Origin: Candidatus Bathyarchaeota archaeon
Lineage (GTDB): Archaea; Thermoproteota; Bathyarchaeia; TCS64
NCBI GenBank assembly: GCA_937877765.1
Contig: CALGBN010000155.1
Span: forward strand, 1 to 5,788
DNA length: 5,788 nt
Direction of reading: 5' to 3'
The notes under the pieces were generated by a model. The model saw only the letters and a program-made list of their open reading frames with translations, was not told the DNA's origin and did not search any database. Position 1 is the stretch's first letter; each line of letters starts with the position of its first letter. Shown here in pieces: positions 1 through 5,032 of this stretch. A program made the position numbers and the translations under genes.

Positions 1-72
1 TTTTTTCAAGCAGAAGACGGCATACGAGATGTAGAGAGGTCTCGTGGGCTCGGAGATGTGTATAAGAGACAG
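1..72. other. Untrimmed Illumina Nextera P7/i7 adapter (artefact)
   Basis: This is library-construction sequence, not genome. Positions 1-6 are a T run, as found on the flow-cell oligo spacer. Positions 7-30 match the Illumina P7 oligo (begins CAAGCAGAAGACGG). Positions 31-38 (GTAGAGAG) are an 8-base i7 index slot, which from memory is the Nextera N707 index. Positions 39-53 (GTCTCGTGGGCTCGG) are the Nextera read-2 tail. Positions 54-72 (AGATGTGTATAAGAGACAG) are the 19-base Tn5 mosaic end. Genomic sequence starts at 73, in the middle of rpl4. The rpl4 truncation is therefore where a transposase cut the library fragment, not a biological break. The Tn5 mosaic end here must not be read as a natural transposon. 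Confidence 0.99.
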
Positions 73-456
73 TTTGACTACGAGTTCCTTTACAGCCGAA
101 GCTGCTATTCCCGACCTAATAGCATACCTTTTCTCTTTCTTATTGATACGCTTAACGATGACTTTTTCTGAGAGCGGAGGGAAGGCCGCGTGACCGCCAA
201 CTATGCTTACGCCGAAGGCGGCTCTGTTGCCTTGTTTGAGCCTGGGAACTCGGGCTATGCCGTGGCCTGTTCCGCGGGACTCTGCTGTCGTCCTCTTTCC
301 CGCCATTGGGTCCCTGCCTTGGGGCTGGAACTTTGTGCTTTGGAGGGCGATTACCGCTCGTTTGATTACATCGTACCTGACTGGGGTGCTGAATACTTTT
401 GGTAGTTCAAGTTCTATTGTTTTCTCGTTCTGGAGGTTTACTACTTGTACTTTCAT
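73..456 (-). CDS. rpl4: 50S ribosomal protein L4 (uL4), archaeal type, 3'-truncated by adapter
   Basis: This is the first 128 codons of ribosomal protein uL4, which binds 23S rRNA and lines the peptide exit tunnel. The reading frame is open from the ATG at 456-454 to the adapter junction at 73. It begins MKVQVVNLQNEKTIELELP and carries the conserved loop GKRTTAESRGTGHGIARVPR (about residues 53-72), then KRINKKEKRYAIRSGIAA (about 102-119). These are typical of archaeal/eukaryal L4. Roughly half of the protein is missing. The start is fixed by the AAGGAGGAG Shine-Dalgarno at 472-464, seven bases upstream. It is also fixed by the ATGA overlap with the rpl3 stop, a classic translational-coupling arrangement. 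The gene order L3-L4 matches the conserved archaeal S10 cluster, so rpl23 and rpl2 would be expected next, beyond this contig end. Confidence 0.95.
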
Positions 457-1466
457 TGGTTAGCTCCTCCTTGTTTTTGCCACTCTGTGTGTAGGTATGT
501 GATCTGTGGCGCTTCTTCGGGGTAGTCTTGGTCTCTTACGCTTCTGCGTAGTTTGATTAGACGTTTGGCTGGTCCGGCTACGCTTCCCTTTAGTAGGAGG
601 TATTCTCCGTTAACAAAACCATAGTTCTTGAAACCTGCTTTGGGGTTTATGCGATCGTTGTCGCTGCCCATTAGCATGATTCGTTTATTGTACTCGGTTC
701 TGTTGTGGAAGCCCATCTGACCTGCCCTTGGTACCTGTGGCATAACGCCTCTTGGTACCCATGGTCCGATTGAGGCTACAGCTCTTTTCTGTTTCCTTGA
801 CTTGTGGCTCAGTATTCTGATTCCCCATCGCTTGACTGGTCCTTGGAAACCTTTTCCTTTGGTAACCGCGATGATATCGATTCCTTTTCCGATCTCGAAC
901 ACATCGTTGATGGTCACCTCTTTTCCCAGAAGTTCTTTCACATAAGCCATCTGGTCCTCGATGGAGCCACCCATGATGGGTATCTCCATAAAGTCAGGTG
1001 TCTTCTGTGAGATGCTTGCCTTTCTAGGCTGCGTCGCTGCAATGATTCGTAGCTCGGCTATCTTGTCTAGGTTTGCATCCATCTCTGAGAATTTTTCGTC
1101 TGGTCTTGGATCAGTTGCGAAGGTGATTCTCCTGTGCAGGTCTCTTGGCTGGTTCTGCATCCATGCCTCAGTCATGGCTTGTAGGCCGTCCTGAGTTTTC
1201 TTGTATGCTCGGACTGCAGCAACCAACATAGGGGGAGTGTCGATTACGGTAGCGGCCGCTTTGACCTCTTGACCGTATTCAGGATCTCGTTGTCTATCTT
1301 CGATATAGAACAGGTGAGTCATGCCTGCTTTGTAACCAGCGAAGCCTGCTAGTCCGGGTTCTCCGTCTAGTTTTGGCCAATAGCTCACTCTGCCTTTTGG
1401 GTTCCGCGCTCTTTTGCGTGGACTGTAGCTTCGTGAGCCTCGCTTTGGTGATCTTACTCTTGGCAT
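453..1466 (-). CDS. rpl3: 50S ribosomal protein L3 (uL3), archaeal type
   Basis: Ribosomal protein uL3 is an early-assembling 23S rRNA binder whose central extension reaches toward the peptidyl-transferase centre. The 337-residue length suits archaeal L3 and is much longer than the bacterial protein (about 210). Landmarks are: a basic N-terminus with RGSRSYSPRKRAR (about 10-21); LAGFAGYKAGMTHLFYIED (about 39-57); VTKGKGFQGPVKRWG (201-215); HKSRKQKR (221-228); and the GPWVPRGVMPQVPRAGQ plus MGFHNRTEYNKRI core (234-263), an archaeal/eukaryal signature. The ATG start is supported by an AAGGAG at 1481-1476 with 9-base spacing. The TGA stop overlaps the rpl4 ATG. The gene heads the ribosomal cluster here, behind its own intergenic region, and is probably transcribed from a promoter in that gap. 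The GPW segment reads WVPRGVMPQ where I would expect something nearer WHPxRVxWT, a mild divergence. Confidence 0.97.
   Translation of the reverse strand: MPRVRSPKRGSRSYSPRKRARNPKGRVSYWPKLDGEPGLAGFAGYKAGMTHLFYIEDRQRDPEYGQEVKAAATVIDTPPMLVAAVRAYKKTQDGLQAMTEAWMQNQPRDLHRRITFATDPRPDEKFSEMDANLDKIAELRIIAATQPRKASISQKTPDFMEIPIMGGSIEDQMAYVKELLGKEVTINDVFEIGKGIDIIAVTKGKGFQGPVKRWGIRILSHKSRKQKRAVASIGPWVPRGVMPQVPRAGQMGFHNRTEYNKRIMLMGSDNDRINPKAGFKNYGFVNGEYLLLKGSVAGPAKRLIKLRRSVRDQDYPEEAPQITYLHTEWQKQGGANQ
464..472 (-). promoter_or_regulatory. Shine-Dalgarno of rpl4 inside the rpl3 3' end
   Basis: The minus strand reads AAGGAGGAG seven bases before the rpl4 ATG. It lies within the last codons of rpl3 (encoding QGGA). 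With the ATGA stop/start overlap, this predicts tightly coupled translation of L3 and L4 from one mRNA. Confidence 0.85.
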
Positions 1467-1475
1467 CTATTGACA

Positions 1476-1481
1476 CTCCTT
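1476..1481 (-). promoter_or_regulatory. Shine-Dalgarno of rpl3
   Basis: The minus strand reads AAGGAG followed by TGTCAATAG and the rpl3 ATG, a spacing of 9 bases. It decides the start at 1466 and shows that the rpl3 mRNA has a short leader rather than being leaderless. Confidence 0.8.
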
Positions 1482-1511
1482 ATTTAGAGCTACAAGGAAT
1501 CAACATGGCTT

Positions 1512-1522
1512 CCTTTTAAAGG
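1512..1522 (-). promoter_or_regulatory. Candidate archaeal TATA box for the rpl3 cluster
   Basis: The minus strand reads CCTTTAAAAGG about 46 bases before the rpl3 start. A TATA element here would place initiation about 25 bases downstream, near 1490. That gives a leader of roughly 25 bases which still includes the AAGGAG. An alternative AT-rich element (AAATACATAAAATAAAC on the minus strand, roughly 1543-1559) would give a longer leader. Both are guesses from composition and spacing. Confidence 0.35.
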
Positions 1523-1698
1523 ATTCTCTGATGAAGAGTGTTTATTTTATGTATTTTATTCAGAGTATGTTTAGAATTTCATCGGTGTAATTGCGTTATT
1601 ATTCGGTTAATGGATGCTTATTTCCCGGTTACTCATACACTTTTTTACACTTATTGAGACATGATCTGTGCTGTTCTGGTGCTTCTTTTAGTAAAATC

Positions 1699-1747
1699 AG
1701 CCGCTTCCGGGTTTTTTCGGAGTACCCCCCCCTCCCTGTTAGCGGCT
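1699..1747 (-). repeat. Long-loop inverted repeat with G8/C8 tract at the end of the MFS gene
   Basis: AGCCGCT at 1699-1705 is the exact reverse complement of AGCGGCT at 1741-1747. The second arm overlaps the MFS stop codon. The 35-base loop holds a plus-strand run of eight C (1725-1732) and a small TCCG/CGGA hairpin around a T6 run (1706-1721). It could be a 3'-end structure of the MFS transcript. However, archaeal termination usually depends on a T-rich sense strand, and only a short TTTT follows here, so a terminator role is weakly supported. Confidence 0.35.
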
Positions 1748-2921
1748 ATTCTTTTGGCTGCTCGTAGACGGTGTCTCGAAGGAAGAATGCGAAGAGTACG
1801 CCGGCTAAGCCTATGACTGCTGCTGCGAGGAATGGTGAGGTTGGTGCATAGTTGGTGTAGAAGTAGCTGCCTATGATGGGCCCTAGTGTGAAGCCTAGTC
1901 TTACGCCTGTCATTCTTACTCCGAACGCTGCTCCTATCATGTCCTGTGGAACTGAGTCTGAGAGTAATGCTAGGGTTCCAGGCCATGTCATGCTCCAGAG
2001 TCCGAAGAGTATTGAGTTCAGTACAAGTAGGATAACCCAGTTGTCGATGAAGTGCCATGCTGCGTAGAGTACTGGGATGAACATGATGCAGGTGAGTACG
2101 AATCGTTTGCGTCCGTATTTGTCTGCTAGTCTGCCGCTTGGTATCTGGGTTAGTAGGTTTAGTATGCTTTGTGCTGTGAAGAACCAGCTTATCTGGGATG
2201 GTGACAAGCCATAGTGGTCTCCCAAGTATAGTGGTATAATGAGGTTGACACCTCCGAGGGCTGTTGTCATTAGTAAGTGGAATCCGAAGAAGCTGAAGAG
2301 TGTGGGGAATATATCTGGTTTGAATATATCCTTGATGCTGCTCTTGTTTTCTCTTTCTTTGTAAGCGAATTTTCGTTCAAGCCTGAGCCCAGGTAGGATA
2401 CTCAGTGTGTTTACCACAGCTCCGAATATGAATACCCAGTACCATCCAGTTGTCTCAATCAAGTAACCACTGATCAAAGGACTAACTATGCCTGCGATTG
2501 GCCAAGCCATGTTCATCAATCCAAATATCAAGCCCCGGTTCTCGGATTGACTGTACTCTGTGATCATCGCCATTCTAGCGGGTACGAATAGGGCTCCAGC
2601 TGCGCTGAATAGGATGTAGACTGGTGTGACTTGTTGCCATGTTCTGGTTAGTGTTAATAGAAATATTGCGACTGAATTGACTATTGCGCTTGACAATAGC
2701 ATGGTTTTCTTTCCGATACGGTCAATCAGTAAGCCACTAGGTAACATCAATGAAGTAGCAACAAGGCTACCTAGACTGATTACGGTGGCGTTCTGTACGC
2801 TGTTTGCTCCAATTCCCTCAAGAAATAATGGGAACAATGGGTTGATGAGTTGCATTGATACGCCGAAGGCTATGTTTAGCATGAAAAGATATGTTAGGTT
2901 CTTATTGAGACTCCGCATCAT
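1746..2921 (-). CDS. Major facilitator superfamily (MFS) transporter, 12 TM
   Basis: This is a membrane permease of the major facilitator superfamily, 391 residues and complete, with hydrophobic segments consistent with 12 helices in two six-helix halves. The signature loop between helices 2 and 3 is PSGLLIDRIGKK (61-72). Its pseudo-symmetric copy between helices 8 and 9 is PSGRLADKYGRK (261-272). Between the halves lies a charged cytoplasmic linker (about 181-203, LERKFAYKERENKSSIKDIF). The short tails leave no extra domain. The overall look is that of drug/proton antiporter-like MFS proteins, but the substrate cannot be told from sequence. The ATG at 2921 lies 20 bases inside the end of hflX-nth, with only a weak GGAA upstream, so it is probably co-transcribed with and translationally linked to that gene. 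A second ATG follows immediately (2918). The TAG stop is at 1748-1746. Confidence 0.93.
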   Translation of the reverse strand: MMRSLNKNLTYLFMLNIAFGVSMQLINPLFPLFLEGIGANSVQNATVISLGSLVATSLMLPSGLLIDRIGKKTMLLSSAIVNSVAIFLLTLTRTWQQVTPVYILFSAAGALFVPARMAMITEYSQSENRGLIFGLMNMAWPIAGIVSPLISGYLIETTGWYWVFIFGAVVNTLSILPGLRLERKFAYKERENKSSIKDIFKPDIFPTLFSFFGFHLLMTTALGGVNLIIPLYLGDHYGLSPSQISWFFTAQSILNLLTQIPSGRLADKYGRKRFVLTCIMFIPVLYAAWHFIDNWVILLVLNSILFGLWSMTWPGTLALLSDSVPQDMIGAAFGVRMTGVRLGFTLGPIIGSYFYTNYAPTSPFLAAAVIGLAGVLFAFFLRDTVYEQPKE

Positions 2922-4749
2922 TTTGGTTAGTTTCCATTACTTTCTCTGGATACGGACAGATATTTCGAAGAACACAACCCTCATGATCAGGGTTACGAGC
3001 CGTACACCTCTCCCTTCCAAACCGTATCAAGGCAAGATGAAGCTCCCTAAATCGATCCGGCGTCGCCGCGTCCTGCCAAGCAGATCTGATCGCCTCATAA
3101 CTGGCTTTTGGCTCGACTATCTCAAGCCGTTTAGCTATACGGGCTATGTGTCTGTCAACGGGCACTACCTTGCTGTTGTTTGAGAACATCAAGGTAACGT
3201 CAGCGGTTTTTGGACCAATACCGGGTATCTCCATCAACCTATCTCTAGCCTCATTAAATGGTAGTTTAAATACCTGACCAAGATCACCATGATATTTCTC
3301 AATGATAAGCTTGGATGCAGCTTTGATCGTCTTTGATTTCTTGTTATACATGCCTGATGGTTTGATTGCTTCCTTGATGGCTTCATCAGCTGCCTCTAGG
3401 AGCTTGATTGGTGTTACTCCAACTTGATCTTGCAGCCTGTTATAGGCTGTTGTAGTATTCTTGCTTGCAGTATTCTGGCTCAATATGGTTCGAATAAGAC
3501 TGCCGAAAGGCATCATCTGAGAAGGTACCTCAATATCAGGGTACTCTGCGAGCACACGGTTAACTGCGGTTTCAGCTCGTCTGAAAGGAGATAACTCCAC
3601 AGCTTCAGGCGCATTCTCTTTTAGATACCTTATACGGTCAGATATCAGGTTAAGGAACTCGGGTATGTGTATTTTTTCGGCGGCCGAGATACACATGTAT
3701 GGGATACTATAAACATCTAGACTTAGCTCTTTGGCTATGATCTCTTCTCGTTCAGGTGCTTGATCCAGTTTATTGAATATTATGAGCATTCTGCTCCTGT
3801 TGACGCCTATCTCGCGTAGGAGTCTGATGCCTTCATTGATCTTGAGTTGAAGAGTCAACAATGGGTCTGTGATGTCTAGAAGCAGTACTACGACGTCACT
3901 GCTTCTGATATCTAATAAGTTGAGTTTAAAGCTCTGGATGAGCCGTGGATCAAGGTCCAGCATAAAACCAATGGTATCAATGAAGATTACAGTGGTCTCA
4001 TAGTCGATGAAACGCTTCTGATACTTACTGCTCAGAGTCGTGAATGGACGGTCACTAACCGGTTTATTGTCGCCTGTAACTACGTTAAACAAACTGGTCT
4101 TACCCGCGTTATAGAAACCAGCTATACACACAACTGGATACCCAAGCTCATTCTTACGCTTCCATATACGCTGACTCTTCTCCTCCATCAACTTATCTAT
4201 CTCTTCATTAATACGAGCCTGACTACGGGTAAGCTCCCTTAGTTGCCCATGGAACGCGTACTCTCCGCCTGCTCGGAAGAAGGGACGGTCATTTGTGTAG
4301 TTGACTGATGCTTGGAGTTTGTAGAAGGGTGTCTGTTTCTCTAGTCTTGCTGCTGCTATCTGTAGTTTGCTAAGGGTGTCTGATGCCATCTGATCGAATA
4401 TCTCTAGGGTCAACTCGTATCGGTCTATTACCTCGATGTCCAACGCCATCATGAGATTTAGTTTCTGACTGCTACGGAGAATATTGTAGAATATGACAAG
4501 GTTTGCATCCAGCCTATTCTTCTTTTTCCGTATCTCCTTAACCTTTCCACTGCCTACATGGTATTTGGCAAAGGATCTGTAGCGTGTTTGGATAACCTCA
4601 CCCACTACCTCGATACCGAGACTTTCTACTAGTCCCTTGAGTTCGTCCATTTTTACCCTGTATACGCTGTGGTCGTGCACGTTGGTCTTGAGCATACACA
4701 GTATCGCGCGGGCTTCTTGGTTGTCAATTAATAGTGGTTGGCGCTGCAT
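2902..4749 (-). CDS. hflX-nth: HflX-type GTPase fused to endonuclease III (HhH-GPD DNA glycosylase)
   Basis: One uninterrupted 615-residue frame encodes two known proteins. Residues 1-200 are the HflX N-terminal region (GSGKVKEI at 66-73), followed by a coiled-coil-like linker. Residues about 205-375 are the G domain: G1 GFYNAGKT (211-218), TT (237-238), G3 DTIGF (258-262), G4 NKLD (326-329), G5-like SAAEK (355-359). HflX proteins bind and can split ribosomes. Residues about 388-603 are a full-length endonuclease III, which removes oxidised pyrimidines and cuts abasic sites. It has LIRTILSQNTASKN (418-431), the helix-hairpin-helix IPGIGPKTAD with catalytic Lys514, and Asp532 in VPVDRHIAR; the Lys-Asp spacing of 18 equals that of E. 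coli Nth. The iron-sulfur loop is C582-X6-H589-X2-C592-X5-C598, with His in place of the usual second Cys. There is no internal start or linker break. The ATG at 4749 has no Shine-Dalgarno, consistent with leaderless expression. The stop overlaps the MFS start. Confidence 0.94.
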   Translation of the reverse strand: MQRQPLLIDNQEARAILCMLKTNVHDHSVYRVKMDELKGLVESLGIEVVGEVIQTRYRSFAKYHVGSGKVKEIRKKKNRLDANLVIFYNILRSSQKLNLMMALDIEVIDRYELTLEIFDQMASDTLSKLQIAAARLEKQTPFYKLQASVNYTNDRPFFRAGGEYAFHGQLRELTRSQARINEEIDKLMEEKSQRIWKRKNELGYPVVCIAGFYNAGKTSLFNVVTGDNKPVSDRPFTTLSSKYQKRFIDYETTVIFIDTIGFMLDLDPRLIQSFKLNLLDIRSSDVVVLLLDITDPLLTLQLKINEGIRLLREIGVNRSRMLIIFNKLDQAPEREEIIAKELSLDVYSIPYMCISAAEKIHIPEFLNLISDRIRYLKENAPEAVELSPFRRAETAVNRVLAEYPDIEVPSQMMPFGSLIRTILSQNTASKNTTTAYNRLQDQVGVTPIKLLEAADEAIKEAIKPSGMYNKKSKTIKAASKLIIEKYHGDLGQVFKLPFNEARDRLMEIPGIGPKTADVTLMFSNNSKVVPVDRHIARIAKRLEIVEPKASYEAIRSAWQDAATPDRFRELHLALIRFGRERCTARNPDHEGCVLRNICPYPEKVMETNQNDAESQ

Positions 4750-4775
4750 AAGTAGGAGACAAGGCGCATTGAGTG

Positions 4776-4782
4776 TTAAAAA
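4776..4782 (-). promoter_or_regulatory. Candidate TATA box for leaderless hflX-nth
   Basis: The minus strand reads TTTTTAA exactly 26 bases before the hflX-nth ATG. That is the distance expected between a TATA element and the transcription start in archaea. The bases just upstream of the ATG (GTCTCCTACTT) contain no Shine-Dalgarno, which fits a leaderless mRNA. A purine-rich BRE is not evident. Confidence 0.4.
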
Positions 4783-4878
4783 GGGATTGATGGTTAATGG
4801 GTTAAGTTTTGTAATATTGCATGATGGTTCTAGTCATGTGGTAGAAAAGTTCAGAAACAGCATATAGATAGATTAAAA

Positions 4879-4888
4879 CTATATATAG
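4879..4888. promoter_or_regulatory. Alternative TATA-like palindrome upstream of hflX-nth
   Basis: CTATATATAG is a perfect 10-base palindrome and the most TATA-like string in the gap. If used on the minus strand it would start transcription near 4855 and give hflX-nth a leader of roughly 105 bases. Being symmetric, it could equally face the plus strand, where I see no gene. It may be only part of the AT-rich spacer. Confidence 0.25.
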
Positions 4889-4940
4889 AACAAATTTAGG
4901 ATGGACTAATTTTATATTTAAGATGTGTAATGATTATTTC

Positions 4941-4990
4941 ATCTGTAGGGTGGGTTCATTAATCATGGTACATTAACCACTCCTACAGAT
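4941..4990. repeat. 50-bp imperfect palindrome (hairpin) downstream of speD-grpB
   Basis: ATCTGTAGG (4941-4949) pairs perfectly with CCTACAGAT (4982-4990). After a single bulged T (4981), GTGG (4950-4953) pairs with CCAC (4977-4980). After a bulged G (4954), TT pairs with AA. This gives about 15 base pairs closed by an 18-base loop (4957-4974). The palindrome begins 43 bases past the speD-grpB stop. It could be a 3'-end RNA hairpin, a protein-binding DNA palindrome, or a small mobile-element remnant. No long T tract follows on the minus strand, so a simple intrinsic terminator is not indicated. Confidence 0.7.
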
Positions 4991-5032
4991 ATTATCAACT
5001 CAGAAACCATCACTAATAAACCAACACATAGA

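Larger units (their letters stand above)
1467..1745. other. Intergenic region between the MFS gene and rpl3
   Basis: This 279-base gap contains no convincing gene on either strand, and I see no tRNA-like fold. On the minus strand it holds, in order: the MFS stop and a long-loop inverted repeat with a G8 run (next to the MFS gene), an AT-rich middle (about 1535-1640), and the candidate rpl3 promoter and Shine-Dalgarno. Its length and contents suggest that the ribosomal cluster is transcribed separately from the MFS gene. Confidence 0.6.
4750..5032. other. AT-rich intergenic region between speD-grpB and hflX-nth
   Basis: This 283-base gap has no supportable protein or tRNA gene. Nearest the speD-grpB stop is a 50-base imperfect palindrome (4941-4990). 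It is followed on the minus strand by a strongly AT-rich stretch with the CTATATATAG palindrome, a small CATGA/TCATG hairpin (about 4820-4838), and the TTTTTAA box just ahead of hflX-nth. The region looks like a 3' end and a promoter back to back, so the two fusion genes are probably separate transcription units. Confidence 0.6.

Noticed and set aside
54..72. Tn5 mosaic end as evidence of a transposon insertion in rpl4
   Set aside because: It is directly joined to P7, index and read-2 adapter sequence, so it comes from tagmentation library preparation.
190..463. Plus-strand open frames of 71 and 86 codons
   Set aside because: They lie antisense to rpl4, whose minus-strand frame is strongly conserved. 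They have no recognisable family and no supporting start signal.
804..1194. Plus-strand open frames of 68 and 77 codons antisense to rpl3
   Set aside because: Shadows of a conserved ribosomal protein gene; low-complexity translations without known motifs.
1651..2058. Minus-strand 135-codon frame overlapping the MFS gene C-terminus
   Set aside because: It is Arg/Ser/Leu-rich, out of frame with a clear transporter, and resembles an alternate-frame shadow.
2626..3183. Plus-strand 185-codon frame
   Set aside because: Antisense to both the MFS N-terminus and the endonuclease III domain, which are well supported; no recognisable domain.
4803..4838. Tiny minus-strand frame (MTRTIMQYYKT) ahead of hflX-nth as an upstream leader peptide
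   Set aside because: Only 11 codons, no ribosome site, and probably not transcribed if hflX-nth is leaderless.
4637..4867. Plus-strand 76-codon frame reaching into the intergenic gap
   Set aside because: Starts antisense to hflX-nth and ends in AT-rich spacer; no family resemblance.
4941..4990. tRNA or CRISPR repeat at the palindrome
   Set aside because: There is no cloverleaf, T-loop or anticodon arrangement, and the repeat unit occurs only once, so neither a tRNA nor an array is supported.
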